Shown in pieces: positions 11,155-22,332 of a DNA stretch of 64,000 nucleotides (position 1 is the first letter of the stretch; every line of letters begins with the position of its first letter). Position numbers and translations under genes: made by a program. Under the pieces are notes generated by a model. It had not been told where the DNA came from and searched no databases. It was given only the letters and a program-made list of their open reading frames with translations. The stretch comes from Hippopus hippopus (lineage: Eukaryota > Mollusca > Bivalvia > Cardiida > Cardiidae), in the NCBI GenBank assembly GCA_946811185.2, contig OX328112.1:16163215-16227214 (forward strand). Direction: 5' to 3'.

Positions 11155-11230
11155 TTGCGGCAGTGTAAATCACAGACCAGACTGCTTAGGACGGGCAGTC
11201 TAATCTTGATCAACCTGTACAGTGGGATAT
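11155..11230 (+). repeat. TM2 hairpin fragment
   Basis: 'cagtgtaaatcacagaccag..actgctta' opposite 'cagtctaatcttgatcaacc'. Confidence 0.5.
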
Positions 11231-11349
11231 TCTATCGAAAAGGAAAAGGATGAAATCACAATATTTGGCTTTAAACTATTATGCGTAGTTTCCTTACAAA
11301 ATTTATCCTTTTTGCCACTTGTACATGTTTTGCTGTATGACTTAAGACT

Positions 11350-11553
11350 CAACTCTGTGTACTTGGAGGAAGAAGACTCTTGAAAACAAAGTGGGAAATG
11401 GAGAAAATAACAATATTCAGCATTTTTATTCTTTTTCCACTATGTATTCTAGACTTTCAAGGTCAAATCCCAACATTTGAGCCACATTTAATTGTGGGTA
11501 AAAGGAGAATATGGTAGTTACTAGTAACCAGCATTTTCTCTTAGTCTGACAAT
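11350..11553 (-). repeat. Degenerate TM1 with a displaced second core
   Basis: End B-side words (gaagaagactcttgaaaaca), a worn core and end A words (tttgagccacatttaattg) are followed by a second half-core (actagtaaccagcattttctc). It looks like two overlapping fragments. Confidence 0.5.
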
Positions 11554-11561
11554 ACTTTTTT

Positions 11562-12932
11562 AGCTCACCTGAGCACAAAGTGCTCACGGTGAGCTTTTGT
11601 GATTGTGCTGTGTCTATCGTGAGTCATCCGTCGTCCATCATCAACTTTTACTTTGTGTATACTCTAGAGGCCGCATTTTCAGTCCGATACTCATGAAACT
11701 TGGTCAGAATGTTTGTCTTGATGATATCTCAGACGAGTTCAAAAACCGGTCATGTCAGGTCAGAAACTAGGTCCTTAGGTAAAATCTTAGAAAAACCTTG
11801 TGTGCACTCTAGAGGCCACATTTTCAGACCAATACTCCAGAAAGTTGGTCAGAATGTTTGTCTCAATAATATCTCGTATGAATGTAGAAATGGGTCATGT
11901 CAGGTCAAAAACTAGGTCAAATCTTAGAAAAACCTTGTGTACATGCTATAGGCCACATTTTCAGTGCAAAACTCCTGAAAGTTGGTCAGGTTGTTTGTCT
12001 TGATGATATCTTGGAGGAGTTTGAAAATGGGTCGTCACTGGGTCAAATCTTAGAAAAACCTTGTGTTTGCTCTAGGGGCCACATTTTCAGTCCAAAACTC
12101 TTGAAAGTTGGTCAGAATGTTTGTATTGATAATATCTCAGAAGAGTTTGAAAATGGGTTGTGTTGGGTCAAAAACTAGGTCAATAGCTCAAATCTTAGAA
12201 AAACCTTGTGTATGCTCTAGAGGCCACATTTTCAGTCCAAAACTCTTGAAAGTTGGTCAGATTGTTTGTCTTGATAATATCTTAGAGGAGTTTGAAAATG
12301 GGTCATGTTGGGTCAAAAACTAGTCACTAGGTCAAATCTTAAAAAATCCTTGTGTACACTCTAGAGGCCACATTTTCAGTCAAATACTCATGAAAGTTGG
12401 TCAGAATGTTTTTCATATTGATATCTTGAATTAGTTTGAAAATTGGTCACATTGCGTCAAAAACTAAGTCACAGGTCAAATCTTTAAAACAGCTTGTGTA
12501 GCTCTAAAGTCATCATTTCCTGTCGAATACTTATGAAAATTTGTCAGATTCTTTGTCTTGATGATCAATATGATGAAATTGAAAACTGGTCACATTGGGT
12601 AAAAAACTAGGTTGCCATGTCAAATCTTGGAAAAACCTTGTGTACACTCTAAAGGCCACATTTTCTGTCCAATACTTATGAAAGGTGGTCAGAATTTTTG
12701 TTTTGATAATATCTACAATTGGAAAATGGGCTATGTTTGACTAAAAAGTAGGTCACTGAGAGAAATTCTAGAAAAAGCTTGTGTACAAGCAAGAGACAAA
12801 ATATTCAGTCCAATATATATGAAAGCTTGGTAGAATGTTTGTCATAATATCTCGAAAGAGATTGAAAATGGGTCATGTTTGGCCAAATGACTCAGGTGAG
12901 CGACTTCAGGGCCATCATGACCCTCTTGTTTA
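11562..12932 (+). mobile_element. Helentron-like element with nine ~140-bp internal repeats (subTIR type 1)
   Basis: Begins tttttAGCTCACCTGAGC and ends CTCAGGTGAGCgacttc, then hairpin agggccatcatgaccct, then cttgtt. The near-terminal inverted words (gctcacctgag / ctcaggtgagc) with a 3' hairpin outside the right copy match the layout known for Helentron-type (Helitron2) non-autonomous elements. The interior carries about nine tandem units of 124-148 bp, each starting 'gaggccacattttcagtcc' (about 11667, 11811, 11951, 12075, 12220, 12364, 12504, 12652, 12790). These units create the short repetitive open frames here. The Helentron assignment is inference from structure. Confidence 0.6.
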
Positions 12933-13011
12933 GTGTGCCAAAAACCAATCCATTTGTTTAAGCTGTCATTTTTTTAAGCCACAGCTAAACTGTCATGTGC
13001 AAAAGGTTTAA

Positions 13012-15123
13012 AGGAGGGGTGTCCATAAGGCTGTTTTCATGGCCACTACCGATTTTTAGCTCCACTGGCCGAAGGCCAGCGGGCTTATGTCATGGCCTGT
13101 TGTCCGTCGTGCGTCCGTCTGTCCGTCCGTCCGTCCGTGCGTTAACTTTTTTTTAAAACCTCTTCTTCTCTGAAACTACCCATCCAATTTTGATGAAACT
13201 TCACAGAAATGATCCTGCCATGGTCCTCTTCAGAATTTCTTGAAAGAATTTAATTCCTTCAAAAACTCTGGTTGCCATGGCAACAAAACTGAAAAATTTT
13301 GAAAATCTTTGAAAATCTTCTTGTCTGAAACCGTAAGGCCAAGGGCTACCAAATTTGGCATGTAGCTTTATCTAGTGGACCTCTACCAAGTTTCTTCAAT
13401 TTATAGCCCTGGGGTCAAAATTGGCCCCGCCCCGGGGGTTACAAGTTATACATGGGCTTATTTAGGGAGAACTTTAAAATTCCTCTTCTACCTAGCCATA
13501 GGGCCAAGAGCTACCAAATTTGGCATGTAGCTTTATCTAGTGGACCTCTGCCAAGATTGTTCAAATTATAGCCCTGGGGTCAAATTAGGCCCTGCCCGGG
13601 GGTAACAAGTTTTACATGGGCTTATATAACAAGTTTTACATGGGCTTATATAGGGAGAACTTTAAAATTCTTCTTTGACCTAGCCATGGGGCCTAGGGCG
13701 ACCAAATTTGGCATGTAGCTTTATCTAGTGGACCTGTACCAAGGGTGTCCAAATTATAGCCGAGGGTCAAATTTGACTTCGCTCAGGGGGGTAACATGTT
13801 TTACATGGGCGGGCTTATATAGGAAAATCTTTCGCATCTAGCTATAAGGGCTAGGGCTATCAAATTTTGCATTTAGCTTTATCTAGGGGGTCTCTATCAA
13901 GGGTGCCCAAATTGAGAAAAATTTGAAAATCTTCTTGTTTATAACATTCAAGAACTGAATTATTTGGTATGGAGCTTTATATTGTGGACCTCCACCAGGA
14001 TTCAAATAATTATAGCTTTGCGATCAAAATTGGCTTTGCCCATGGATCACAACTTTCTCGTAGGATTAGATAGAAAAATGTTTGCATGTCCTCGTGTTTG
14101 AAATCAATTTGCTGAATATTGTAATGTTTGGCTTGTAGTGTTTTTACTTAATAGCCAGTGGAGCGATACAGGGCCATCATGGCCCTCTTGTCTTTAAACT
14201 TTGTACACTGGAACCTATACATGTTAGCTGTAATATTATGCAATATTGAATCAATTAACCAAACGACAGACGATAGATCGCTCCTCCCACTGATGTCACG
14301 TGGTCCGCGAATCAAGATACCTAGACAAACAACCAGGACACTAGGGCTTAGCTAGGAGATATGTGCAAGTTATCGGGAGATGTTTCTACCATAAAATAAT
14401 TATTCTAGATAAAATAAGCATTGGAGTAATTCTGGATCAGGTTTTTCTACATTATAAGAGTGTGAAAAATTGAAATAGAGGCTGGTTTATCTAGAAATCA
14501 GTTGAAAAACGCAGTCTCACTACTCTTACATTTGATAATTTAATACATTTATCTATTATTCCCTAGTACTCCCTAAACTTGTCCTAAAATCATTGGTCTG
14601 CTAATACAATTCATCTTTTACCTGTACAAAGATAAGTTTTTTTTTCGAAGTTCAAACTTCCCTTACACAGATTTTTTTATCATTTAGTCCTCACTATGTT
14701 CCTCAATGATTTAACCAGAATTGCAAGCTTTAAAATTACAAAGCGATAGATACATGTATTTAGGAAGGTAAAATGATTTCCCGATGTTTGACTTGACATT
14801 GGAAGATCTATTCGTACATAAACAAATAATAGGTTACCGAATTGATTTTTTTTTTCAGTTCGAGAGAAAAACCTGAGGAGACATACCGGTAAAAACACAT
14901 TCAGTATAAGAATTTTACATAAGTTTCAGCATAAGCTGTTCAGACCCCGCTTCAGGTCAGAATTACCCCACCCACTTTGAACCAGCACACACCCTACAAA
15001 CCTTTACCAATTGATTCAATATTGCATAATATTACAGCCAACATGTATATAGGTTTCAGTGTACAAAGTTTAAAGAAAGTGGGTGGTGGCCATTAAAACA
15101 GCCTTATGGACACCCCTCCTTTG
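13012..15123. mobile_element. Long-TIR element interrupted by a Helentron-like insertion
   Basis: The left arm begins AGGAGGGGTGTCCATAAGGC at about 13012 and resumes at 14193 (tttaaactttgtacactgga .. gcaatattgaatcaatt). The right arm at about 15003-15123 is its reverse complement and ends gccttatggacacccctcct. Without the 1.14-kb insertion the left arm aligns over about 110 bp with the right. No target duplication was found. The interior at 14270-15000 has no recognisable transposase. Confidence 0.7.
13056..14192 (+). mobile_element. Helentron-like element (subTIR type 2), nested
   Basis: Begins ttttAGCTCCACTGGCC and ends CCAGTGGAGCgatac, hairpin agggccatcatggccct, cttgt. The inverted words differ from the 11.56-kb element, but the 3' hairpin is the same. 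A gtccgtccgtccgtccgt run lies near the left end (about 13110-13138). Inside are three degenerate ~170-190 bp units beginning 'ctaccaaatttggcatgtag'. It sits inside the left arm of the element at 13012-15123. Confidence 0.65.
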
Positions 15124-15239
15124 GCATAGTCAAAAATATTGTCATTTGGTAACATAAAACAGTTTGTATTGTGATGAGTTTATTGTATTGATTTTAACCT
15201 TCTATCAAAACCAATTTTTTTAAAAACTATGTAGTAGGT

Positions 15240-15407
15240 GTTTGAGATCTTTGTTGAAAATGGTGGAAGTGCTTAATACCAGCATTAATTTTCTCTTTTA
15301 CACTGTGTTTCGTATCTCTTGGAAGATACTTGAGCAACACTTCATATGTCTTCTGCAGATGCTTTCAAATTGGACATTACTAAAATTTCGTCGTTTTGTA
15401 AAAAGTT
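15240..15407 (-). repeat. TM1 fragment
   Basis: Worn core (gaaaatggtggaagtgctta) followed by end A in reverse (tctgcagatgctttcaaatt .. tttcgtcgttttgtaaaaagttaa, in part). Confidence 0.55.
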
Positions 15408-15419
15408 AATCTTTAAATA

Positions 15420-15537
15420 GCCTTTCACAACCACAGTTGCCTTTGTGGCCAGTTTAGATCAAGATCAGACACGTTCCGTCTGATCTTTGATCTACTCTGT
15501 CCACTTTGCTGACAAAAGCAACCTTGAAACTGTAATT
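15420..15537 (+). repeat. TM2-type hairpin
   Basis: 'gtttagatcaagatcagaca' and 'gtctgatctttgatctactc' pair. The flanks (cacagttgcctttgtggcca, ctttgctgacaaaagcaacc) match the 4365 and 46985 copies. Confidence 0.6.
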
Positions 15538-15589
15538 AATTGGGTTTTATTTCTAGACTGAAAGAGTCTGTTGGGTTTATTCGGGCGCT

Positions 15590-15818
15590 TTAACCTTTTA
15601 CCATACAATACCCACTTTTAACAACCCTGGGGAAGAAGTCTATTGAAAACATTGTGGCAAAGGGAGAAAATTCTGGTAACCAGTATTTTCTCTTCTGACG
15701 TTTTCTACCTTATCAAAGAAAAATTGCACCATTTGAGCCACTTTGAAATTGTTATCTGCAGATGCTTTCAAATTGGACAATAGTAAAATTTTGTTACTTT
15801 TTTTTTGTAAAAAGTTAA
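15590..15818 (-). mobile_element. TM1 MITE, both TTAA kept
   Basis: TTAA at 15590-15593 and 15815-15818. End B, the palindrome around ctggtaaccag and end A are in order. The right arm of the palindrome is shortened. Confidence 0.8.
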
Positions 15819-15857
15819 AATAGTGTTTAGTTTGATGAGTTGGTATTTATTCTTTCC

Positions 15858-16079
15858 CTTTATCACATGGCAACATTTTAGACTTGCCCAAATTGAAAGT
15901 GTTTTTAAACAAAAGTTACAAGTGGATCAAATGATTGGATTTGTCTATGAAAGGTTAGAAAACATTGTGGGAAAAGGAGAAAATGCTGGTTACCAGCATT
16001 TTCTCCTTTTATCACAATGCTTTCAAATGCATTCTTTCTCAGGCTTGTTAAAAGTCATAACTATGTGGTAAACGGTTAA
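15858..16079 (+). mobile_element. TM1 MITE
   Basis: End A (acttgcccaaattgaaag), a well-kept palindrome centred on ggttacc, and end B ending acggTTAA (16076-16079). Confidence 0.8.
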
Positions 16080-16109
16080 TCCTGTATAAAAACCAGCCAT
16101 TGTTTAAAA

Positions 16110-16310
16110 AACCATGATTGAATAGGTTCTTGAAAACATTGTGGAAAATGGTGAAACTGCTAGTAAGTAGTAATTACTCCTTTTCCTCCATCTTTTCTAC
16201 CCGATCATAGACAAATCACAGCATTTATACCACATATAATTAGTCAGCTGCAAATACTGGTACTTGCAACATGTGCAAGTCTAAAATTTTGTTGTTTGGT
16301 GAAGAGTTGA
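16110..16310 (-). repeat. TM1 MITE, worn
   Basis: Follows TM1 order on the minus strand. The core reads 'gaaactgctagtaagtagtaat', so pairing is largely lost. It ends 'ggtgaagagttga'. Confidence 0.55.
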
Positions 16311-16376
16311 AATATTCTGTATTGTAATGAGGTTTATTGTCTTTATTTTAATTTTTTCTCGTACCAGCCATTGTTG

Positions 16377-16608
16377 TTAACCCTTTACCACACAATCCTG
16401 AGTTTTAACAACCCTGTCACAGAAGGCAGCTTTTGAAATCATGGTGAGAAAAGGAGAAAATGCTGGTTACCAGCATTTTCTCCTTTTCCAACAGGTTTTC
16501 TACACTTTCATGGACAATTGCTATCATTTCGGCTAATTCAAGTATGTCATCTGCAATTGCTTTCAATTTGGACCTGTCTAAAAGTTTGTCTTTTGTTAAA
16601 AGAGTTAG
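16377..16608 (-). mobile_element. TM1 MITE
   Basis: TTAA at 16377-16380, end B, a near-perfect palindrome and end A. Its central base is T although the orientation is minus, unlike most minus copies. Confidence 0.85.
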
Positions 16609-16625
16609 AGAAAAAGATGTAAAAT

Positions 16626-16820
16626 GTTTTTTAAAACATTATGGAAAATGGTGAATGTGCTTGTAATCTACATTTTCTCTTTTCAACATTGTTTTCTACC
16701 CCTTGAAAGACAAATTCCATGGTCATAGCTATATTCAATTTGTCTTCTTTGACTTTGGACCAGTCTAAGAATGTTGGTATGCAGCATTTTCTCCTTTTTC
16801 CACATTGTTTTCTATAGCCA
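16626..16820 (-). repeat. TM1 fragments
   Basis: A worn copy (aaaacattatggaaaatggt .. tggaccagtctaagaatgtt) runs directly into a second half-core (gcagcattttctccttttt). Confidence 0.5.
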
Positions 16821-17049
16821 TTTTAATTTAAGATTGATGAATTTGATCTTTGGGTAGTATGTTGTATACAGTCATGAACTTATCATTTTGAGTATTAAAA
16901 TATTTTCTTTTTATATTTCGTTGTTCTTCTTGTTTAAACTTGATCTCTGTACAGAGAAACAAGTTCTGTAAATTTATTACAAAAACTCTAATAATATTTA
17001 TTTCATATTTTAAACACATCTGTATTAAAAATGATAATTTCAAATACAC

Positions 17050-17290
17050 AGAGTAGTAAAAGGTAATTTCCCTGTGTCCCACCATCGCCTACCCAAGTGT
17101 CTTTCTTGCCCGTTCTCTGTCAGGCTGTCGTTTCTCTATCCGGCTGTCTTTCTCTTTTCGCCCCCTCCCTCTGTGCTTTTTTTCCCCCTGGGTTTCGGTT
17201 GCGTCTCGATCTCGGTTCGCCGAGTTCCAAGTCGACTCCCGTGACCATTAGGCCAATTTGGAGCCTATAGGATTGAGGTTGTAGTTTATA
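17050..17290 (-). repeat. Possible tRNA-derived SINE with purine-rich body
   Basis: On the minus strand it reads ttggcctaatggtcacggga (A-box-like), then gtcgacttggaactcggcg, then gagatcgagacgcaacc. This suggests a worn Ser/Leu-type tRNA head with a long variable arm. The following segment is strongly purine-rich (gggagggggcgaaaagagaaa) and GC-richer than its surroundings. No clean B box or target duplication is visible, so the call is tentative. Confidence 0.35.
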
Positions 17291-17407
17291 TTTGAATACA
17301 ATGTCTTGTAAAAACATAAAAAAAAAAATCAACCGGAAGTCTCGCTATCAACGCCAGGTGAGTTCAATTCTTCAAGCAAAACTTTCTATCAAACTAGTCC
17401 GTGTTTA

Positions 17408-17590
17408 AACAACCACTGACAGAAGAATATTGAAAACATTGTGGAAAATGGAGAAAATCATGATAATCAACATTTTTTCTGTCCCCGCAATGTTTTCTTC
17501 ACTTTCAAAGAAAAATCCCATTTTTAAGCCACATTTGATCTTTCGTCTGGCGGTTATAATGGACGATGCTTAATTTTTGTCGTCTGCTAC
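17408..17590 (-). repeat. TM1 MITE, worn
   Basis: 'attgaaaacattgtggaaaa', a core with decayed arms, 'aagccacatttgatctttcgtctg' (in part), then 'tttttgtcgtctgctac'. The terminal TTAA is lost. Confidence 0.6.
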
Positions 17591-17599
17591 AATCAAACA

Positions 17600-18345
17600 C
17601 TAACGCAGCAAATAACTGAAAATATCCTTGTGAAATACTGATGGTGACGATAAAAAATATGAACGCACGTGAAAAGATAGTGACAAAAGGTACTGTTCAG
17701 TTCGGGTCCTGGCGTTAACAATTTCTGATTCCCTATCACGGTCTACATAGATCTTTACACATAATCTGCATATCTATACCATTTTTTCTTTTTTTGGTCA
17801 TTTCTGACTAAGTAACGTCAAATAGTAGGAAAAAAATTATCAGACTGGAACCCAGGCTGGCGTTATGCCGTTTTCAAAAGAACAAGTACATATAACTTTT
17901 TTTATTCGGCATAAAACCGCACTTGCATGTTTATAGCTTGCAATGTATACGACAACTACGATAGGGAAAAACAAAAACTTACATAGATGTTCATTATCCG
18001 AGAACAGGGATCGTATATAATTATATAGAATCCCTGCTGAGAAGCATAAAAAAAAAATAAACGATTAAAGAAATTACATGTAGCAATATAGTGTATCAAA
18101 ACTTGGATCGCCAACTAAAAGCAAAAAGAAAAATGAAAACTGAGATTTTTCAAGACTATAATCAGACTAGCTGTCATGTGCAGTCCGATCTTGATCCATA
18201 CTGTATGCTATGTGTTTCATGAACATTTTGACTAATAGGCTGACCAGTACTCCGCGTTGCTAAAGGACACTCCCACGAAAACCCAGTGTGGCCGGTGAGG
18301 ATCGACTCCAGAATCTCTAAATTATATATCGCTCCCCTTAACGTA
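17600..18345. other. No gene; TM2 and SINE scraps
   Basis: Mostly unassigned. A TM2 scrap (agactagctgtcatgtgcagtc, in part) lies at about 18165-18200. A SINE-like scrap (ccagtactccgcgttgctaa) lies at about 18245-18330. Confidence 0.35.
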
Positions 18346-18557
18346 CTCTTTACCAGATGACTTTACCAGATGACAAAATTGTAGACTTGTCCAAATTGGA
18401 AGTACTTGCAGACGACAATTCAGATATGGCTAACATAGTATTTGCCCATATTAGACTTGAAAATATTGTAGGAAAAGCATTTTCTGCTTTCACCGCAATA
18501 TTTACCAAAGCTTTCTTTCTCGTGGTCGTTCAAACACTAGATTGTTTGGTAAAAGGC
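18346..18557 (+). mobile_element. TM1 MITE, core deleted
   Basis: End A (acttgtccaaattggaag) and end B (ttgtttggtaaaagg) are present. The palindrome is reduced to 'aggaaaagcattttctgctttc'. The left end repeats 'ctttaccagatga' twice in tandem. Confidence 0.65.
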
Positions 18558-18609
18558 TACGGTGCTGGATTTGTAACAATCAAATTCTTGAACGATCAAC
18601 GCATACAAG

Positions 18610-19260
18610 GTTGTTCTTGTTGAGGTGTTCCTGGGCAAGGCACTGCAAAGCCCCAGTCTAGTACTGGTGAAAAGCATTTTCGCCTTTGTCCAAAATATTT
18701 ACCGTTCTTTCTCAGATAAATCTCAAAAATTTAATCGTCTGCAAAAGCTTTCAATCTAAAATTTTGCCGTCTGATACAGAGTTTGAAATGATGTCTATGG
18801 TGATGAAGTTATCGGCTGCTTTCCGAGAAACGATTTCTGTCACAGTGGCAATTATTTAACTTTTAAGGTGATTGATTGTGTTTTGATACCGCTTTCTAAA
18901 TTATTTCAGTCATATCACAGCGACAGCCTACATATTCATGTATTTCCTGTGTTTCACCAGTACTAGTCTGGAGCTCTAGATTGTCTTGTTCTGGGACATT
19001 CCCACGAAAATACAGTGTTTCCAGTGAGGCTCGAACTTGAGGTTACATTTTAGTCATATCACGGCGACAGCTGATCAGTTGTTCCTGTTTCATAACTTCC
19101 TTCGCCTCACAGATACTAGGACAGATTTTTTAAGTGTTTTGCCCTTGGGAACTCTCGCAAAACCCAAATCTCTCTCCTAGAGATCGAACCGGTGACTGGT
19201 GGACTATGGATCCTACGCCTAAACTAATTGGCCAAGCAGACACCCTTTGGCCAAGCTAGA
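18610..19260 (-). repeat. Several worn tRNA-derived SINE fragments with a TM1 scrap
   Basis: Words 'catatcacagcgacagcc', 'tttcaccagtactag' and 'cattcccacgaaaa' (18900-19030) and the B-box-like 'agatcgaaccggtgactgg' with 'ctacgcctaaactaattggc' (19180-19235) are minus-strand SINE pieces. A plus-oriented scrap (ttcctgggcaaggcactgca) lies at 18630. A TM1 right-half fragment lies at about 18670-18785. Confidence 0.5.
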
Positions 19261-19269
19261 TATGGAACT

Positions 19270-19500
19270 CGTATATTTTCAAGTCAAGTAAATTTTATTT
19301 ACAAAGTCGGGAACATATAACAAGAAACACAAGCTCTGTTGAGCTTTTCACACCGACTTTACGTCACCAACTGAACCACAGGGCTCGACATCAGACCCAC
19401 AACTCCTATTTTAAATCCCGGCTGTGACCAACTGAGCTACTTGGCTCGGTATCAAACCCACAACCCCTAAATTTTCTAGCGCCGCATATTACCGACTGAA
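19270..19500 (-). repeat. Worn tRNA-like retroposon
   Basis: Minus-strand tRNA-like words recur twice: 'gagccaagtagctcagttgg' and 'gggttgtgggtttgataccg', with a second 'gtgggtctgatgtcgagccc'. A tail-like 'aagtcaagtaaattttattt' lies on the left. It may be a dimeric SINE. Confidence 0.45.
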
Positions 19501-19835
19501 TACATCACGACGACCATCATTTAACCTTGTTAGGTATGGGGTGGGGTAAAATAGGTGACATAGACAACGACAGAGAGTATGATGATGATCTGGTCAAAAA
19601 GTGACGATAAATAAGGAGAAAAGGCAGACCACAGCAATAAATTCACCCACCTCGATGTTTAGTAATTCCAGACTTTATTTACTGATTAAATACTAGTAAT
19701 CCATCATAAGTAAAATCAAACAATGTCTCATCTTAAATAAGAATTTTACACAAGAGACTAACACACTAAACAGTGAATACAAAACACGTCCAGATTACGC
19801 ACGTGGAAAGTCTGCAAATATGGTGGTTGAAGCGG

Positions 19836-20130
19836 GAATGGGGGGGGGGGGGGGGGGAAAGGCTGACTCGGGATAATGTTTAACAAAATAGGCCTGTGCA
19901 GGCTGATTTTGGTCTACAGTATTCCTTTCTGGTGACGTTTTAAGCCATCACATGATTCTTTTTGTTAACAACCAACTTAATCTTTAGGTAGACTGGTCCT
20001 TGGACATGCAGAAAATTGACCAATAGCGATAAGTTTCGGCTCAGGTCAGCCTGCGCTGACTGCGCAGGCTGACAAACCTGGGTCGATACGTTTCGCAGAT
20101 GCTTTAACCCCCCCCCCCCCTTTTGCCAGA
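19836..20130. repeat. Homopolymer G and C runs around a worn palindrome
   Basis: A run of about 19 G at 19838 and a C run at about 20108-20120 bracket sequence with two hairpins (ggcctgtgcaggctga; cagcctgcgctgactgcgca). Similar words (cctgcacaggctgac) recur at about 25730 after 'catgcagaaaattgaccaat', also present here. It is probably an old dispersed palindromic element. Confidence 0.4.
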
Positions 20131-20309
20131 GACGGCTTAATTATTGACGCAAACTTTTTTTTTTTAACAGTCGCTACGAAATTGTTTATCTAGTGCTCAA
20201 TGAAGCATTTAATAATTTGCAGAACATTTTTCTCTATGATTTGGTTTAAATTTATTTATTTTATATCGATTGAGAAACAAGTTCTTGCAACTTATACTAA
20301 TTTCTCTCG

Positions 20310-20690
20310 ATTCTGCTTCCTGGGAACTACACCAGTACTCGCACCGAATGTGTGAGCGAATAAACGGTCCCGAAGTTGATAGCCACTCCCAGGTATCGAA
20401 CTCGGGACCTTAATATACATTCACACGAGGGATAATTAAGACATAGATCTAGATCTATATAGAAGCTGTACCTTGGATAGAGTCCCCACAAACCAATCTT
20501 AATGCTATTCTTATCCAATTCTCAAGACTTTTCCAAAATTTAAAGAAATGCAAGTTCTGAGTAGTTAAACCAAATGGTTGCGCCAATCAGATAATGTAGA
20601 TCCAAGCTTAGACTGCACGTTCTATGCAGTCTAATCTTGATCTGTACTATCTGCAAAGGCGCTTTAAGTCCCACTCTGCATCATAAAGAT
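20310..20690. repeat. SINE scrap and TM2 hairpin
   Basis: 20310-20420 carries a minus-strand B-box-like 'ggtatcgaactcgggacc' and 'acaccagtactcgc'. 20570-20690 carries a TM2 hairpin (tccaagcttagactgcacgt / gcagtctaatcttgatctgt). Confidence 0.45.
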
Positions 20691-20734
20691 TAAAAGGCTG
20701 GCAAAAGTTTTCGTTATCAGTAAAGCCGTGGTCA

Positions 20735-21700
20735 CACCTTACGTAGTTGAACGTAGTGGGAAATGGACATAGTTGGCCTTAGTTGAACGTATTAAAAGTA
20801 GTTGAACATAGTTACACTTACATAACCCAAGTTCAACGTAGTAATTAACGTTGTTTGAACTTATGATTTTTCCGTAGTAAGTTAATAATTTTTGAACATG
20901 TTCAAAAATAAGTTACGGTTAATTACGATGTTGTGTCCCTACCGAGACCGTAGTGTGAACGTAGTTGACCTTAGTTAACCCACAGGCCTTTGAAGCTCTA
21001 TTGGTCTATCACGGAACACTAAAATTTTCCTTGGTCGATCATAGAACACATATAGTACATTGGTGCATCGCCTGTACATCACGAAATATACTCAAATTTT
21101 CATTAACACCCTTTCTAGTCTTACTATATACGATACAGAGGGAATCCCCAATGTGCTATTTATAGTAACGGTGTCCGATAATGAAAATTTCGTTATCCCT
21201 TGATCGACCAATGGAGTTTCAGAGGGCTATGGTTTACCGTAATTAACCGTAGTGCGTGCTGTAGGTGACCGCAGTTTTGGAAACCATCTTTTCTTCCAAG
21301 GCGGCATGGCTGAATAAGTGATCAGCAATTTCTGGCTCATCAACTTCCCACAGCACAACGACTAGCTTACCCGTACTGAGCAAGCGCAGCCACAACTTTT
21401 TACCGTAGCTTAACGAGGTTGACACTAACTAACCGTACTTGCGCGTACTTAGGACCATGGTAGTTTATACGTAGTGTAACATAGTTAGCCGTAGTTAGAC
21501 TTAGTGATACCCTAGTTAATCCTAGCCACTTTGCTCGCAGCTGACTGTAGTTGACCGTACTTACACGTAGCTCAACCTACTTAGACTTTTTATGTTTCCC
21601 CTTTTTGCCAATTTTGAACCTACTTCGAACTTACTTCAACCTAATTGACCGTAGTATTACTACGGCAGACTACGTTTGAAAACGGACAACCATAGCCAAC
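20735..21700. repeat. Element dense in degenerate CGTAGTTgAAC words
   Basis: Begins 'gccgtggtcacaccttacg'. It holds dozens of scattered short words such as gtagttgaacgtag, gtagttgacc and cgtagttagac in both strands, over about 950 bp. A 60-codon minus-strand frame at 21243-21425 contains LVVVLWEVDEPEIADHLF, which is less repeat-like than its surroundings, but I cannot identify it. No matching right terminus was found. Confidence 0.4.
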
Positions 21701-22098
21701 TTTCGCGGACATGTAAAAATCGATATGGATTATAATAAATTTGACCTGTGACTGTACAAGTACGACTTCTAACGACCCTGCGGTTGACTGTTTAGGATAA
21801 AATATGGAAACGGGCGCAAAAACTTTTTACAAAATTTTTTTTTTCTACATCACTCAATCAGTTTCTTCTGCAAAGAGTATCAACCGTAAAAAGAATGACA
21901 ATACTAGATCTGATAGATTAAAATTGACACAGACTATGAGTATAGTGGGAAAAGGGGGTAAAACAAGCGAATTTTCCTTTAACAGTGAATTAAAAAGTTA
22001 CATGCTGCATAATTATCATTTACGTGTAAGCCCTTGCAAACTCATGAAAAATCCCGGAGAAATGGCATCGTTTGAAATTGCTCTGTGGGAAAAGATAA

Positions 22099-22326
22099 TT
22101 AACCCTTTACCAAACAATCCCTGGTTTTTACGCCCAGAGGAAGAAGCCTTCTGAAAACATTGTGGGAAAAGGAGAAAGTGCTGGTAACCAGCATTTTCTC
22201 CTTTTCCCACAATGTTTTCAATTCTTCTAGAGTCAAGTTTCAATTTTTGAGTCATGTTTATTTTGTCGTCTGCAAATGCTTTCAATTTGGACTAGTCTAA
22301 ATTTTTTTCATGTGGTAAAGAGTTAA
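22099..22326 (-). mobile_element. TM1 MITE, full length
   Basis: TTAA at 22099-22102 and 22323-22326, with end B, a well-kept palindrome (centre ggtaacc) and end A. Confidence 0.85.
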
Positions 22327-22332
22327 TACTGA

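Noticed and set aside
11700..12323. Overlapping frames with repeats of EKPCVCSRGHIFSPKLLK
   Set aside because: They are translations of the ~140-bp tandem units of the Helentron-like element. Several frames are equally open, and the frames break between units.
17120..17332. 70-codon frame ending RRNRNPGGKKAQREGAKRER
   Set aside because: The basic, low-complexity peptide comes from the purine-rich strand of a probable SINE. There is no other support.
20735..21700. Harbinger transposon call
   Set aside because: The general look is compatible, but I could not find paired termini, a 3-bp target duplication or a DDE/MADF motif, so it is left unclassified.
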